Numbered from the stretch's first letter, positions 1 to 8,549 are shown. The stretch is DNA of 64,000 nt from JAEKLB01 sp050249235 (GCA_050249235.1 JBFWQW010000003.1:9800-73799); one strand, 5' to 3'. Numbers and translations: made by a program. Notes: generated by a model not told the origin, from the letters alone.

Positions 1-80
1 TGCGCCACCTCGACCTCGACGAGCTGCTCGTCTCCGAGACCGACATCCTCGACGGCATCGCCCGGTCCCTCGCCCCCTGA
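1..80 (+). CDS. 3' end of an unidentified gene (partial)
   Basis: The window opens inside a reading frame (codons from base 3) that runs to a TGA at 78-80. The visible C-terminus has about 25 residues, is rich in Asp and Leu, and ends ARSLAP. The codon use is strongly GC3-biased like the neighbouring genes, so it is probably a real C-terminus. The piece is too short to assign a family. The next gene starts 43 bases downstream on the same strand, so the two may share a transcript. Confidence 0.5.
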   Translation, partial: RHLDLDELLVSETDILDGIARSLAP

Positions 81-123
81 TCCCGGCCCGAGTTCGGGCG
101 GATGTCCGACCCGGCGGCGCCAG

Positions 124-747
124 ATGTCCAGACGGTACGGTGCGCCGGTGCACGAGCAGATGGTGCTGCGGGGGGCGCGCGTGTCGCTGCGGCCGTTGCG
201 GGTGGACGACTTCCCGCAGTGGCAGGAGGTCCGGATCCGCAGCCACGACTGGCTCGTGAAGTGGGAGCCCCGGCGCCCGCCCGGCTCGCCCGACGTGGTC
301 CACAGCCGGTCGGCCTTCGCCGGGCGGTGCCGGTCGCGCGACCGTGAGCGGCAGCTGGGCACGGCCTACGGCTTCGGCATCTTCGTGGGCACCCGGTTCT
401 GCGGCGAGATCAACCTGAGCGGCGTCCAGCGGGGCCCGTTCCAGAGCGGGTCGATCGGCTACTGGATCGACGAGGACTGCGCCGGCCACGGCTACGTGCC
501 GGAGGCGGTCGTCCTCCTGTGCCGGTTCGGCTTCGAGGACCTCGGCCTGCACCGCCTCGAGGTGGCGATCATCCCCCGCAACAAGCCGAGCCGGCGGGTC
601 ATGGAGAAGCTGGGCATCCGTGAGGAGGGCCTGGCGGTGGGGTTCCTCGAGATCGACGGCACCTGGGAGGACCACGTGCGGTTCGCGATCACCGACGACG
701 ACTGGTGGGCCAGGCGGTCAGCCCTCGTCGAGGACTGGCTCACCTGA
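124..747 (+). CDS. GNAT acetyltransferase, RimJ/RimL type
   Basis: This is a 207-residue GNAT-fold protein of the RimJ/RimL type, which in other bacteria acetylates ribosomal-protein N-termini or small molecules. The core is recognisable: an N-terminal LRPLRVDDF strand-helix, a GYWIDEDCAGHGYVPEA segment that forms the acetyl-CoA pyrophosphate loop (about residues 114-130), and an NKPSRRVMEKLGI helix typical of the family. The substrate cannot be told from sequence. ATG 124 is used; GTG 148 and ATG 160 are in-frame alternatives and would remove only a non-conserved leader. The last 30 bases overlap tail to tail with the convergent nuclease gene, so the two 3' ends are antisense to each other. 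Confidence 0.85.
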   Translation: MSRRYGAPVHEQMVLRGARVSLRPLRVDDFPQWQEVRIRSHDWLVKWEPRRPPGSPDVVHSRSAFAGRCRSRDRERQLGTAYGFGIFVGTRFCGEINLSGVQRGPFQSGSIGYWIDEDCAGHGYVPEAVVLLCRFGFEDLGLHRLEVAIIPRNKPSRRVMEKLGIREEGLAVGFLEIDGTWEDHVRFAITDDDWWARRSALVEDWLT

Positions 748-1686
748 GTCTGTCGACTCGGCCGCGGCGGCCGCGGCGGCCTCGGGGCAGGTGTCCCGGA
801 GCCGGCACCACCGGCACGTCGGCCCGGGGGTGACGGCGGCCGAGCGGAGCCCGGCGGCCAGCTGCGCCAGCCGGGTGGCGCCGTCGACGGTGCGCCGGAC
901 GGCGACCTCGAGGGTGTCCTCCACCACCTCCTCGACCGTGAACTCGCCTTCGTCGAGGTAGTAGCCGACGAGCGCGAACGGGGGCACGCCCACCCGGAGC
1001 GTGTCGAGCAGGGCGTAGAAGCGGAGGTCGTCGGCGTGGGTGCGCTGGCGGCGCCCGGACTTCAGGTCGACCACCAGCCGCCCGGCCACCGTGCCCCGGG
1101 GGGCACCGAGGGTGAGGTCGACGCGGCCGGACAGCACGATCATCCCGCCGCAGAGCTCGATCCGCCGGGGCGACTCTGTCTGGGGTCGCCAGGCCGGGCG
1201 CAGCGGGGGCCACAGCTCGAGGAAGGTGGCGAGGAACCCGTGCACGTCGGTCCGCAGCTCGGCCCGGTCGCCCTCGTCGAGGCCGAGCAGGAAGCCGGCG
1301 ATGCGCTCGCCCGGGTCGTTGGCCAGCCGCTCGAGGGCGTCGTCGACGACGGCCAGGGGCGGCCGGTGGTCGACCCGGCCGATCGTGAGCTGCACCGCCT
1401 TGTGGGCGACGGTCCCCCGGGCGGTGGCGATCGTCCACTCGAAGGGGGCGGCGGCTTCGGCGACGTGGTGGGCCTCGCAGGCCAGCACCCGGCCGAGGGC
1501 GGCCTTCGACACGAAGGCGGGCGCGGTGAGGAGGGCGGCGGCCGGGGCCAGGGCCGACTCCAGCCGGCGGCGCAGCTCGACCCGGAGGGAGGGGTCGACC
1601 TCGGGCCGGGGCCGGTCGGTGGCCCGGAGCAGCTCGAGCACCTGCTCCTGGGCGGGCGTGAGCGGCTCCACCGGATGGATTGTCAC
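718..1686 (-). CDS. RecB-family PDDEXK nuclease with Fe-S cysteines
   Basis: This is a 322-residue single-domain nuclease of the PD-(D/E)XK superfamily, like the C-terminal domain of RecB/AddB and Cas4. The catalytic core is visible as an Asp strand (GRVDLTL) followed by VVDLKSG (the D-x-K half). One Cys lies near the N-terminus (residue 70) and a CxxCx5C set near the C-terminus (291, 294, 300). This is the 1+3 spacing that binds a 4Fe-4S cluster in AddB-type nucleases. It is a free-standing nuclease with no helicase beside it; a role in DNA processing is inferred. GTG 1686 is chosen because the frame upstream of it is low-complexity and would run into the divergent gene. The 3' end overlaps the GNAT gene by 30 bases. 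Confidence 0.82.
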   Translation of the reverse strand: MTIHPVEPLTPAQEQVLELLRATDRPRPEVDPSLRVELRRRLESALAPAAALLTAPAFVSKAALGRVLACEAHHVAEAAAPFEWTIATARGTVAHKAVQLTIGRVDHRPPLAVVDDALERLANDPGERIAGFLLGLDEGDRAELRTDVHGFLATFLELWPPLRPAWRPQTESPRRIELCGGMIVLSGRVDLTLGAPRGTVAGRLVVDLKSGRRQRTHADDLRFYALLDTLRVGVPPFALVGYYLDEGEFTVEEVVEDTLEVAVRRTVDGATRLAQLAAGLRSAAVTPGPTCRWCRLRDTCPEAAAAAAAESTDSGEPVLDEG

Positions 1687-1710
1687 ACCGCCTCGGCACC
1701 ATGGGGGGCG

Positions 1711-2103
1711 ATGGACGAGCCAGGCCCCCGCCCCCGACGCCCCCGACCCGGCAGCGCCGGCCTGCCGGCGGCGGCGATGACGGCCGACGCGCTCGGGGGC
1801 GGCCACACCGTGCGGTTCGCGGTGCTGGTGCGGGCGGTGTCGGCCGAGGCCCGCCGGCTCGGGCTCGCCGTCCCCGGCTTCCGGAGCCCGCCCCGCCTGG
1901 CGGGGGTCGACCGCTCGCTGCGGCGGCGGCCCGGCTCGTCGCCGTCGGTGGCCGTCCGCCTCGCCGGTCGGTCCGACGAGGCGGTGGCGGCCGACCTGGT
2001 GGAGGGGGTCGTCGTCGCCAACGGCCTGGCCGAGCCGGCCGCCTCACGTGTCCGGCACGACCTGCTGGCCGCCGCCCCGCTGCGGGGTCGCACCGCCGCG
2101 TAG
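1711..2103 (+). CDS. Conserved-looking hypothetical protein
   Basis: This is a 130-residue protein of unknown function. The first 25 residues are Pro/Arg-rich and may not be real, and an in-frame ATG at 1777 gives a tidier 108-residue product. The body (VRFAVLVRAVSAEARRLGL, then AVAADLVEGVVVANGL) looks like a soluble alpha/beta protein with amphipathic helices and no membrane segment or metal motif. It is divergent from the nuclease gene with 24 bases between the starts (90 if the second start is used), so they may share a control region. It stops 13 bases before the tRNA-Leu. No family could be assigned. Confidence 0.6.
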   Translation: MDEPGPRPRRPRPGSAGLPAAAMTADALGGGHTVRFAVLVRAVSAEARRLGLAVPGFRSPPRLAGVDRSLRRRPGSSPSVAVRLAGRSDEAVAADLVEGVVVANGLAEPAASRVRHDLLAAAPLRGRTAA

Positions 2104-2116
2104 CGTTCGGGCGCCG

Positions 2117-2199
2117 GCCGGCGTGGTGGAACGGTAGACACGGCCCCCTTAAAAGGGGCTCCCCGCGAGGGGGTGCAGGTTCGAGTCCTGCCGCCGGCA
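2117..2199 (+). tRNA. tRNA-Leu (anticodon TAA)
   Basis: This is a class II tRNA. The acceptor strand GCCGGCG (2117-2123) pairs with CGCCGGC (2192-2198), with discriminator A at 2199. The anticodon stem GCCCC/GGGGC encloses CTTAAAA, giving anticodon TAA at 2150-2152. A long variable arm (CCCC-GCGA-GGGG) follows, then the T arm GCAGG-TTCGAGT-CCTGC (2175-2191). The long variable arm and discriminator A fit leucine. The full CCA end is not encoded. It reads UUA codons, which are extremely rare at this GC content, so it is the counterpart of Streptomyces bldA. Confidence 0.97.
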
Positions 2200-2300
2200 C
2201 CGCCCCGGGCGAGACCGGGTCCCCCGACCCTCCAACCCGAACCCCGCCCGACCACCCAGTTCGCCGCGACGGGGCCCGGCGCCGGCCGGGTGGTGGCCGC

Positions 2301-2306
2301 TACGGT
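2301..2306 (+). promoter_or_regulatory. -10 element TACGGT, leaderless arrangement
   Basis: TACGGT ends 6 nt before GTG 2313, and no Shine-Dalgarno sequence lies between. Transcription would start at or next to the start codon. Confidence 0.55.
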
Positions 2307-2312
2307 CGTCCG

Positions 2313-3863
2313 GTGCCCTCGTGGCGCCGCCAGCTCGACCAGCTCCCCGACCGTCCACCGGTGCTGCCGTTGGTCCCTGGCCCGCTGTCCAACGGCGAGT
2401 TCGTGCCCCACCCGCCGTCGCCAGCCGACCGCCTGGCGGCCGCCTCGGTGCTGCGGCGGGTCGAGCGGGCCGCCCACCGCACCGGCATCGACCGCCGGCG
2501 CTTCCTGCAGAGCAGCGCCGGCGTGGCGGCATCGCTGCTGGTGTTCAACGCCTGCTCGGGCGACGGTGCCGACCCCGGCGCCGGCCGCCCGGGCGCGGGG
2601 ACGACCACCGGGCCGGGCGGCCGGTTCGAGGTCCCCGAGCCGGAGGACGTCGCCGCCTGCGATCGGGCGCTGGCCGGCGACGAGCTGGTCTTCGACGTGC
2701 ACACCCACCACGTGGTGCCCGACGGGCCGTGGCGGGAGCGGGCCCCCCGGATCGCCTCCATGATCGAGGGGCTCGTGCCACCCGGCTGCGCCGAGGGCGA
2801 CCCGTTCCGCTGCCTCGATCGCACCGCCTACCTGCACGACCTCTTCGTCGCCTCGGACACGACCCTGGCGCTGCTCTCGGACGTGCCCAACTCGGGGCCG
2901 GAGGACGCGCCGGTGCCGTGGGAGGCCAAGCGGGAGACCCGCCGCCTGGCCGAGGCCCTGGCCGTGCCCGGCGCGTCGCGGGTGCTGCTCCACGACGTCA
3001 TCGCCCCGAACTTCGGCGACCTCGGCCTGCGCCTCGACGAGATGGCCCGCTCGGCCGAGACGGGCGAGGTGACGGCGTTCAAGGTGTACACGGCGTGGGG
3101 CCCGCAGCGCCGCGGCTTCGCGCTCGACGACCCGGTGGTGGGCATCCCGGTGGTGGAGCAGGCCCGCCGCCTCGGCGTGAAGACGATCTGCGCCCACAAG
3201 GGACTGCCGCTCCTGGAGTTCGACCGCTCGAACAACGGGCCCCGCGACCTCGTCGCCCTCTCTCGCCTCTACCCGGACATGGACTTCGTCGTCTACCACG
3301 GCGCCTACGAGCGGGAGACGACCGAGCGGGCGTTCGCGCCGGGCGCCGGCCGGGCCGGGGTCGACTCGCTCGTGCAGGCCCTCGCCGACCACGGCGTCGG
3401 CCCGAACGAGAACGTGTGGGCCGAGCTCGGCACCACCTGGCGGGAGGTCCTCTCGAACCCGACGGAGGCGGCCCACGCCGTCGGCAAGCTCCTCCTCCAC
3501 GTCGGAGCCGACCGCGTCCTCTGGGGCACCGACGCCATCTGGTACGGGTCGCCCCAGCCCCAGATCATGGCCTTCCGCGCCTTCCAGATCTCCCCCGAGC
3601 TCCAGGAGCGCCACGGCTACCCGGCGCTCACCGACGAGGTGAAGCGCAAGGTGTTCGGGCTGAACGCCGCCGCCCTGTTCGGGGTGGACGTCGAGGCCAC
3701 CCGCTGCGCCCTCGACGAAGGCGGGCTGGGCGCGGCCCGGGCCCAGCACGCCGCCCTCGTGACGGAGGGCGCCATCCCCGAGCCGTGGCGGCCCCGGGGG
3801 CCCGTCACCCGCCGCGAGGTGCTGGCCTGGGTGGGCGGCGGGGGCGGCCACTGGTCCGCCTGA
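2313..3863 (+). CDS. Tat-exported amidohydrolase lipoprotein
   Basis: This is a 516-residue amidohydrolase-2 family TIM-barrel enzyme. A twin-arginine motif (DRRRFLQSSAG, near residue 56) is followed by a hydrophobic stretch and a lipobox-like FNACS. This suggests Tat export and lipid anchoring outside the membrane. The mature part begins with the metal-binding FDVHTHH motif; further His/Asp ligands of the barrel appear in ICAHKG, VVYHGAY and LWGTDAIWYG. The substrate is unknown; relatives hydrolyse or decarboxylate ring carboxylates. It is odd that about 55 residues precede the twin arginines, far more than a usual n-region. GTG 2313 fits the TACGGT -10 element 6 nt upstream; a later start nearer the Tat motif is possible. 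Confidence 0.8.
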   Translation: MPSWRRQLDQLPDRPPVLPLVPGPLSNGEFVPHPPSPADRLAAASVLRRVERAAHRTGIDRRRFLQSSAGVAASLLVFNACSGDGADPGAGRPGAGTTTGPGGRFEVPEPEDVAACDRALAGDELVFDVHTHHVVPDGPWRERAPRIASMIEGLVPPGCAEGDPFRCLDRTAYLHDLFVASDTTLALLSDVPNSGPEDAPVPWEAKRETRRLAEALAVPGASRVLLHDVIAPNFGDLGLRLDEMARSAETGEVTAFKVYTAWGPQRRGFALDDPVVGIPVVEQARRLGVKTICAHKGLPLLEFDRSNNGPRDLVALSRLYPDMDFVVYHGAYERETTERAFAPGAGRAGVDSLVQALADHGVGPNENVWAELGTTWREVLSNPTEAAHAVGKLLLHVGADRVLWGTDAIWYGSPQPQIMAFRAFQISPELQERHGYPALTDEVKRKVFGLNAAALFGVDVEATRCALDEGGLGAARAQHAALVTEGAIPEPWRPRGPVTRREVLAWVGGGGGHWSA

Positions 3864-3910
3864 CCGGGGGTGGGCCCGCCCGCCCGGCGGGGGTCGAGCC
3901 GCCCCGCCCG

Positions 3911-5524
3911 TCAGGCCAGCAGGGGGGCCAGCGCCGCGGCCGGCATCGGCCGGTGCAGCAGGTACCCCTGGGCGGTGTCGCAGCCGAGCCGGCGGAGGGC
4001 CTCGAGCTGGTCGTCGGTCTCGACGCCCTCGGCCACGATCGTCTTGCCGAGCGAGTGGGCCAGGTCGATCATGGCCCGCACCAGCACGGTCGCGTCCGGG
4101 TCGTCGTCCAGGCGGGCCACGAACGAGCGGTCGATCTTGATGACGTCGGCCGGGAACCGCCACAGGTAGGCGAGCGACGCGAAGCCCGTGCCGAAGTCGT
4201 CGATCGCGATCTGCACGCCGAGGTCCTTCAGGGCGGCGACGTTGCGGCGGCTCCGGTCGTCGTCCGGCACGACGTCGGTCTCGGTGATCTCGAGGCCGAG
4301 CGACCCGGGTCCGGGCAGCCAGCGGTCGACGGCCTCGCCGACCGCCCGCACCAGGCCGGGGTCGGCGAGCTGGCGGGCCGAGACGTTCACCCACACCGTC
4401 GGGCCCGAGGCGCCGCCGGCGTGCCAGGTCGACGCCTCGGCGCAGGCCTGGCCGAGCACGTCGACGCCGATGGGCACGATGAGGCCGGTCTCCTCGGCCA
4501 CCGGGAGGAACGTGGCCGGCGCGACGAGCCCGTCGACCGGGTGGGCCCACCGGACGAGCGCCTCCAGCCCGACCAGGCGGCCGTCGTCGAGGGAGATCTC
4601 GGGCTGGAAGTGGACGTGGAACTGGTGCAGCCCGAGGCTGCGGCGCAGGGCGCTCTCCGTCTCGAGCCGCCGGACGGCGGTGTGGCGGAGCTCCTCGTCG
4701 AAGAGCTCGTGGCCCGACGCCCCGTTGGCCTTGGCCCGGTACATGGCCACGTCGGCGTCCCGCACGAGCGACTCGGGCGGGCAGGCCCCGTCGCCGGGGC
4801 TCCACACCGCGATGCCGATGCTGGCCGTCACGTGGAGCCGGTGGCGGTCGATCTCGACGGGCTCGGCCAGGGCGGCGGCCAGCTTCCGGGCCACGACCAC
4901 GGCGTCGGCCGGGTCGCGCAGCTCGTCGGCGAGCACCGCGAACTCGTCGCCGCCGAGCCGGGCCACCGTGTCGGTGCCCCGCACGGCCCGGTGCAGGCGG
5001 TGGCCCACCGCCCGGAGGAGGGCGTCGCCGACCGAGTGGCCGAGGCTGTCGTTGACGACCTTGAACCGGTCGAGGTCGCAGTACAGGACGGCCAGCGGGT
5101 GGCCGACCAGCGGCGCGCCGTCGAGGGCCCGGCCGAGCCGGTCGAGGAAGAGGCTCCGGTTGGGCAGCCCGGTGAGGGCGTCGTGGGTGCCCAGGTGCAC
5201 GAGCCGCTGCTCGAAGACGCGGCGCTCGGTGACGTCGCGGGCGACGACGGTGGCGAGCGTGGTGGCGCCGAGCTGGAGCTGGTCGACGCGCAGCTCGAGG
5301 GGGAAGGTGGAGCCGTCCCGGCGCAGTCCGGTGAGCTCGGTGCCGAGCGGGAGCTCGAAGCCACCGCCGACGAGGAAGGACGTGACCGAGACGTCGGGTG
5401 CCACCAGGGCCGCGAAGGGCTGGCCGGCCAGCTCGGCGGGCGCGAAGCCGAAGAGCCGCTCGACGGCCGGGTTGGCCGACTCGATGCGGCCGTCGAGGTC
5501 GACGGTGACGATGGCGTCCGGCAT
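3911..5524 (-). CDS. PAS-GGDEF-EAL cyclic-di-GMP enzyme
   Basis: This is a 537-residue c-di-GMP turnover protein with an N-terminal PAS sensor (about 1-110), a diguanylate cyclase domain with intact GGDEF near residue 190 (ARLGGDEFAVL), and an EAL phosphodiesterase domain from about 300. The EAL catalytic set is complete: EALVRW, VNVSARQL, EITETDV, IDDFGTGFASL, KIDRSF, AEGVET and QGYLLHRP. Both activities are therefore possible. The start is uncertain. ATG 5524 is the only standard start codon in the conserved region but clips the first PAS helix; the frame stays open upstream without ATG, GTG or TTG into the divergent SDR gene. No membrane segment is seen, so it should be cytoplasmic. Confidence 0.85.
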   Translation of the reverse strand: MPDAIVTVDLDGRIESANPAVERLFGFAPAELAGQPFAALVAPDVSVTSFLVGGGFELPLGTELTGLRRDGSTFPLELRVDQLQLGATTLATVVARDVTERRVFEQRLVHLGTHDALTGLPNRSLFLDRLGRALDGAPLVGHPLAVLYCDLDRFKVVNDSLGHSVGDALLRAVGHRLHRAVRGTDTVARLGGDEFAVLADELRDPADAVVVARKLAAALAEPVEIDRHRLHVTASIGIAVWSPGDGACPPESLVRDADVAMYRAKANGASGHELFDEELRHTAVRRLETESALRRSLGLHQFHVHFQPEISLDDGRLVGLEALVRWAHPVDGLVAPATFLPVAEETGLIVPIGVDVLGQACAEASTWHAGGASGPTVWVNVSARQLADPGLVRAVGEAVDRWLPGPGSLGLEITETDVVPDDDRSRRNVAALKDLGVQIAIDDFGTGFASLAYLWRFPADVIKIDRSFVARLDDDPDATVLVRAMIDLAHSLGKTIVAEGVETDDQLEALRRLGCDTAQGYLLHRPMPAAALAPLLA

Positions 5525-5651
5525 CCGGTCGATGAGCGCCCGGGCGGCGGCGGCGTCGGCGATCCGGTCCCTCGCCGTCCGCGCCTCCCGGGCCCGCGCC
5601 GCCCTCGTGACCCGGACCCGCCGGGAGACCGCCCGGGCGGGCGGGGTGCCG

Positions 5652-5657
5652 TAGTCT
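5652..5657 (+). promoter_or_regulatory. -10 element TAGTCT, leaderless arrangement
   Basis: TAGTCT ends 8 nt before GTG 5666 of the SDR gene. No Shine-Dalgarno sequence is present in between. Confidence 0.45.
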
Positions 5658-5665
5658 CCCGCCGC

Positions 5666-6493
5666 GTGACCGGCCCCGACGCGCCCGACGCCCGTGCTCC
5701 CGAGTCCGGGCCCGGGTTGGCCGGATTGGCCGACCGGCTGGCCGGCCTCTTCCGCCTCGACGGCCGCGTCGCGCTCGTCACCGGCGCGTCGGCCGGGATC
5801 GGTGCCCGCTTCGCCCGGGTGCTTCACGCCGCCGGCGCCCGCGTCGTGGTGACGGCCCGCCGGGCCGACCGGTTGGCCGCGCTCGCCGACGAGCTGCCCG
5901 GTGCCGTCGCCCTGGCCTGCGACGTGACCGACCCGGCGTCGGTCGAGACCATGGTCGGGGAGGCGATCGCCGCCTGCGGTCGCCTCGACGTGCTCGTCAA
6001 CAACGCCGGGCTCGAGCTCGCCGAGCCGGCCGAGACCCAGGCGCTCGACGACTTCCGCCGGGTGGTCGACGTGAACCTGGTCGGCCTGTTCCACGTCACC
6101 CAGCTGGTGGGTCGCCACATGATCGAGCGGGGCGGGGGCACGGTCGTCAACCTCTCCTCGATCCTCGGGCTGGTGAGCTCGGCTCCCATCCCGGGGGCGG
6201 CGTACGCGGCCTCGAAGGCGGCGGTGGTGAACCTCACGCGGGAGCTGGCCGTGCAGTGGGCCCCGAAGGGCATCCGCGTCAACGCGCTGGCGCCGGGCTG
6301 GTTCCCGACGGAGATGACCGGCGCGATGTTCGCCGACGAGCGCTCGATGGCGTACGTGCGGCGCAACACCCCGCTCGGCCGGCCGGGTGAGCTCGACGAG
6401 CTCGACGGGGCGCTGCTGCTGCTGGCGTCCGACGCCGGCACGTACCTGACCGGCCACACGCTCGTCGTCGACGGGGGCTGGACCGCCCGTTGA
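5666..6493 (+). CDS. Short-chain dehydrogenase/reductase
   Basis: This is a 275-residue classical SDR with an NAD(P)-binding Rossmann fold: TGASAGIG (residues 44-51), an NNAG motif (VLVNNAGLEL), the catalytic Ser in NLSSIL, and AYAASKAA supplying the YxxxK pair. The C-terminal TYLTGHTLVVDGGW is typical of the FabG/glucose-dehydrogenase group. An Arg after the first strand (VVVTARRADRL) suggests NADP(H). About 35 extra residues precede the Rossmann fold. The substrate is unknown. Its start lies about 140 bases from the divergent GGDEF-EAL start. Downstream, fumC begins 41 bases after the stop behind its own -10 element. Confidence 0.88.
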   Translation: MTGPDAPDARAPESGPGLAGLADRLAGLFRLDGRVALVTGASAGIGARFARVLHAAGARVVVTARRADRLAALADELPGAVALACDVTDPASVETMVGEAIAACGRLDVLVNNAGLELAEPAETQALDDFRRVVDVNLVGLFHVTQLVGRHMIERGGGTVVNLSSILGLVSSAPIPGAAYAASKAAVVNLTRELAVQWAPKGIRVNALAPGWFPTEMTGAMFADERSMAYVRRNTPLGRPGELDELDGALLLLASDAGTYLTGHTLVVDGGWTAR

Positions 6494-6522
6494 CGGGCCC
6501 CGGCCGGGCCGGGCCTGCTCGG

Positions 6523-6528
6523 TAGCGT
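6523..6528 (+). promoter_or_regulatory. -10 element TAGCGT, leaderless arrangement
   Basis: TAGCGT ends 6 nt before ATG 6535 of fumC, with no Shine-Dalgarno sequence in the gap. Confidence 0.55.
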
Positions 6529-6534
6529 CGCCCC

Positions 6535-7923
6535 ATGACGGACGCTGCCACCCGCATCGAGCACGACACCATGGGCGAGGTCCGGGTCCCGGCCCGGGCC
6601 CGATGGGGGGCGCAGACCCAGCGGGCCGTCGAGAACTTCCCCGTGTCGGGCCAGACGGTCGACCCGGCCCTCCTGCACGCCCTGGCCGAGATCAAGGGGG
6701 CGGCGGCCCGGGCCAACGGGCGGCTGCGGGTGCTCGACCGGGCCACCGCCGAGGCCATCGCCGACGCCGCCACCGAGGTGGCCGAGGGACGTTGGGACGG
6801 CGAGTTCCCGGTCGACGTGTTCCAGACCGGCTCCGGCACCTCGACGAACATGAACATGAACGAGGTGCTCGCCTCCCTCGCCTCGGAGCGGCTGGGTCGG
6901 GCGGTGCACCCGAACGACGAGGTGAACGCCAGCCAGTCGTCGAACGACGTCTTCCCGTCTGCGATCCACGTGGCCGCCGCGGCCGCGGTGGTCGGCGACC
7001 TGGTGCCGGCACTGGCCCGGCTGGCCGCGGCGCTGCGTCGCAAGCAGCGCCGCTTCGCCAAGGTGGTGAAGGCGGGCCGCACCCACCTGATGGACGCCAC
7101 CCCGGTGACCCTCGGCCAGGAGCTCGGCGGCTACGCCCGGGCCGTCGAGCTCGGCATCGAGCGGCTCGAGGCCGCGCTGCCCCGGCTGGCCGAGCTGCCC
7201 CTCGGTGGCACGGCCGTCGGCACCGGCCTGAATGCGCCCCGCCGCTTCGCGCCGGGTGCCATCGCCGACCTGGCCGCCCGGCTCGGCCTGCCCCTCACGG
7301 AGGCCGGCGACCACTTCGAGGCCCAGGGCGGCCGCGACGCGCTGGTCGAGATCTCCGGGGTGGCCCGCACGGTGGCCGTCTCCCTCTACAAGTGCGCCAC
7401 CGACCTGCGCTGGATGGGCTCGGGCCCGAACACCGGCCTCGCCGAGATCCGCATCCCCGACCTGCAGCCGGGCTCGTCGATCATGCCCGGCAAGGTGAAC
7501 CCGGTCGTGCCCGAAGCCGTGAGTCAGGTCGTGGCCCAGGTCGTGGGCAACGACGCGGCGGTGGCCTTCGCCGGCGCGGCGGGCAACTTCGAGCTCAACG
7601 TCATGCTGCCGGTGCTCGGTCGGAACGTGCTCGAGTCGCTTCGCCTCCTCGCCTCGGTCAGCCGCCTGCTGGCCGACCGGTGCATAGACGGCCTCGAGGC
7701 CGACGTCGAACGGTGCCGGGCCTACGCCGAGGCCAGCCCGGCAGTGGCCACCGCCCTCAACCGGGCCCTCGGCTACGAGCGGGCCGCCGAGGTGGTGAAG
7801 GAGGCGACCGCCAGCGGGCGGTCGATCCGGGACGTCGTGCTGGCCCGGGGCTGGGCCACCGAGGCCGAGCTCGACCGCGACCTCGACGTGCTGGCCCTCA
7901 CCCGCGGCGGCGTCCCGTCCTGA
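6535..7923 (+). CDS. fumC: Fumarate hydratase class II
   Basis: This is the 462-residue class II fumarase of the TCA cycle, which interconverts fumarate and malate without an Fe-S cluster. It is full length for the family. Diagnostic segments are RWGAQTQRAVENF near the N-terminus, QTGSGTSTNMNMNE, SQSSNDVFPSA, the catalytic-His region GRTHLMDATPVTLGQE, and the flexible active-site loop GSSIMPGKVNP (about residue 313). The enzyme acts as a cytoplasmic homotetramer. The gene is monocistronic and convergent with the next gene 39 bases away. Confidence 0.97.
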   Translation: MTDAATRIEHDTMGEVRVPARARWGAQTQRAVENFPVSGQTVDPALLHALAEIKGAAARANGRLRVLDRATAEAIADAATEVAEGRWDGEFPVDVFQTGSGTSTNMNMNEVLASLASERLGRAVHPNDEVNASQSSNDVFPSAIHVAAAAAVVGDLVPALARLAAALRRKQRRFAKVVKAGRTHLMDATPVTLGQELGGYARAVELGIERLEAALPRLAELPLGGTAVGTGLNAPRRFAPGAIADLAARLGLPLTEAGDHFEAQGGRDALVEISGVARTVAVSLYKCATDLRWMGSGPNTGLAEIRIPDLQPGSSIMPGKVNPVVPEAVSQVVAQVVGNDAAVAFAGAAGNFELNVMLPVLGRNVLESLRLLASVSRLLADRCIDGLEADVERCRAYAEASPAVATALNRALGYERAAEVVKEATASGRSIRDVVLARGWATEAELDRDLDVLALTRGGVPS

Positions 7924-7962
7924 GGGTGGGGTCGGTTCGGCGTGGGACATGGCGACCGGGGA

Positions 7963-8475
7963 TCAGCTGGGCTGCCAGATCATGAGGACCAGCAGCACCA
8001 CGAAGGAGAGGTGCAGGATCCCCCCGTTCCGGGCCGCCGCCTTCGACCGGCTGGCCAGCTCGACGACCTGGGGCGGGGGTCCGCCCGGGCCCGGCGCACC
8101 GCCGCCGGCGGCCAGCTCGTGGGCGAGGGCATCCATGCGGCGCAGGTTGGGCGTGTGCACGAACCCGGCGAAGGACACGGAGACGACGTAGAGGGCGATG
8201 GCGATGCCGACCCACGCCTCGTCCATCCGGTCACCGGCCAGGGCCAGGGCCAGCCCGAAGGCACCGGCCCCGTAGATCGGGTAGGTGACGACGGCGTCCA
8301 TGACCCGGGTGGCGGTCTCCGACAGGGCCAGGCCGCCCGGTCCGCCCCGCTTGCCGGCCTCGCGTCCGAAGAGCGGGAGCACGAAGGTGGCGCCGAAGCC
8401 GACGATCACGCAGAGCAGGTGCCCGAGCAGCAGCAGCCGGTAGCCGAGGTCGGTCGGGTACAAGGTCGCCAGCAC
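7963..8475 (-). CDS. DUF2269-like integral membrane protein
   Basis: This is a 170-residue membrane protein with four hydrophobic helices: LLLLGHLLCVIVGFGATFVL, the segment around VTYPIYGAGAFGLALAL, WVGIAIALYVVSVSFAGFV, and a C-terminal LHLSFVVLLVLMIW. The pattern fits the DUF2269 family, small polytopic proteins without an assigned function. A cytoplasmic or periplasmic loop between helices 3 and 4 is Gly/Pro-rich. GTG 8475 is placed 8 nt after a TACGGT -10 element on the same strand, which supports this start over in-frame alternatives. The gene is monocistronic. Confidence 0.72.
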   Translation of the reverse strand: MLATLYPTDLGYRLLLLGHLLCVIVGFGATFVLPLFGREAGKRGGPGGLALSETATRVMDAVVTYPIYGAGAFGLALALAGDRMDEAWVGIAIALYVVSVSFAGFVHTPNLRRMDALAHELAAGGGAPGPGGPPPQVVELASRSKAAARNGGILHLSFVVLLVLMIWQPS

Positions 8476-8483
8476 GACCGGCG

Positions 8484-8489
8484 ACCGTA
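8484..8489 (-). promoter_or_regulatory. -10 element TACGGT, leaderless arrangement
   Basis: On the minus strand TACGGT ends 8 nt before GTG 8475, without a Shine-Dalgarno sequence. Confidence 0.5.
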
Positions 8490-8549
8490 CCGGTGGCGGG
8501 CTCGGCTCCGGGGGATCGGGGCGGGGCGGCCGGGGCGGGGATCGGGGGC

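Noticed and set aside
1683..4805. A 1040-codon open frame on the minus strand across several genes
   Set aside because: It is antisense to the amidohydrolase gene and the tRNA, its composition is Arg/Pro/Gly-rich, and it has no recognisable domain. It is a product of high GC content.
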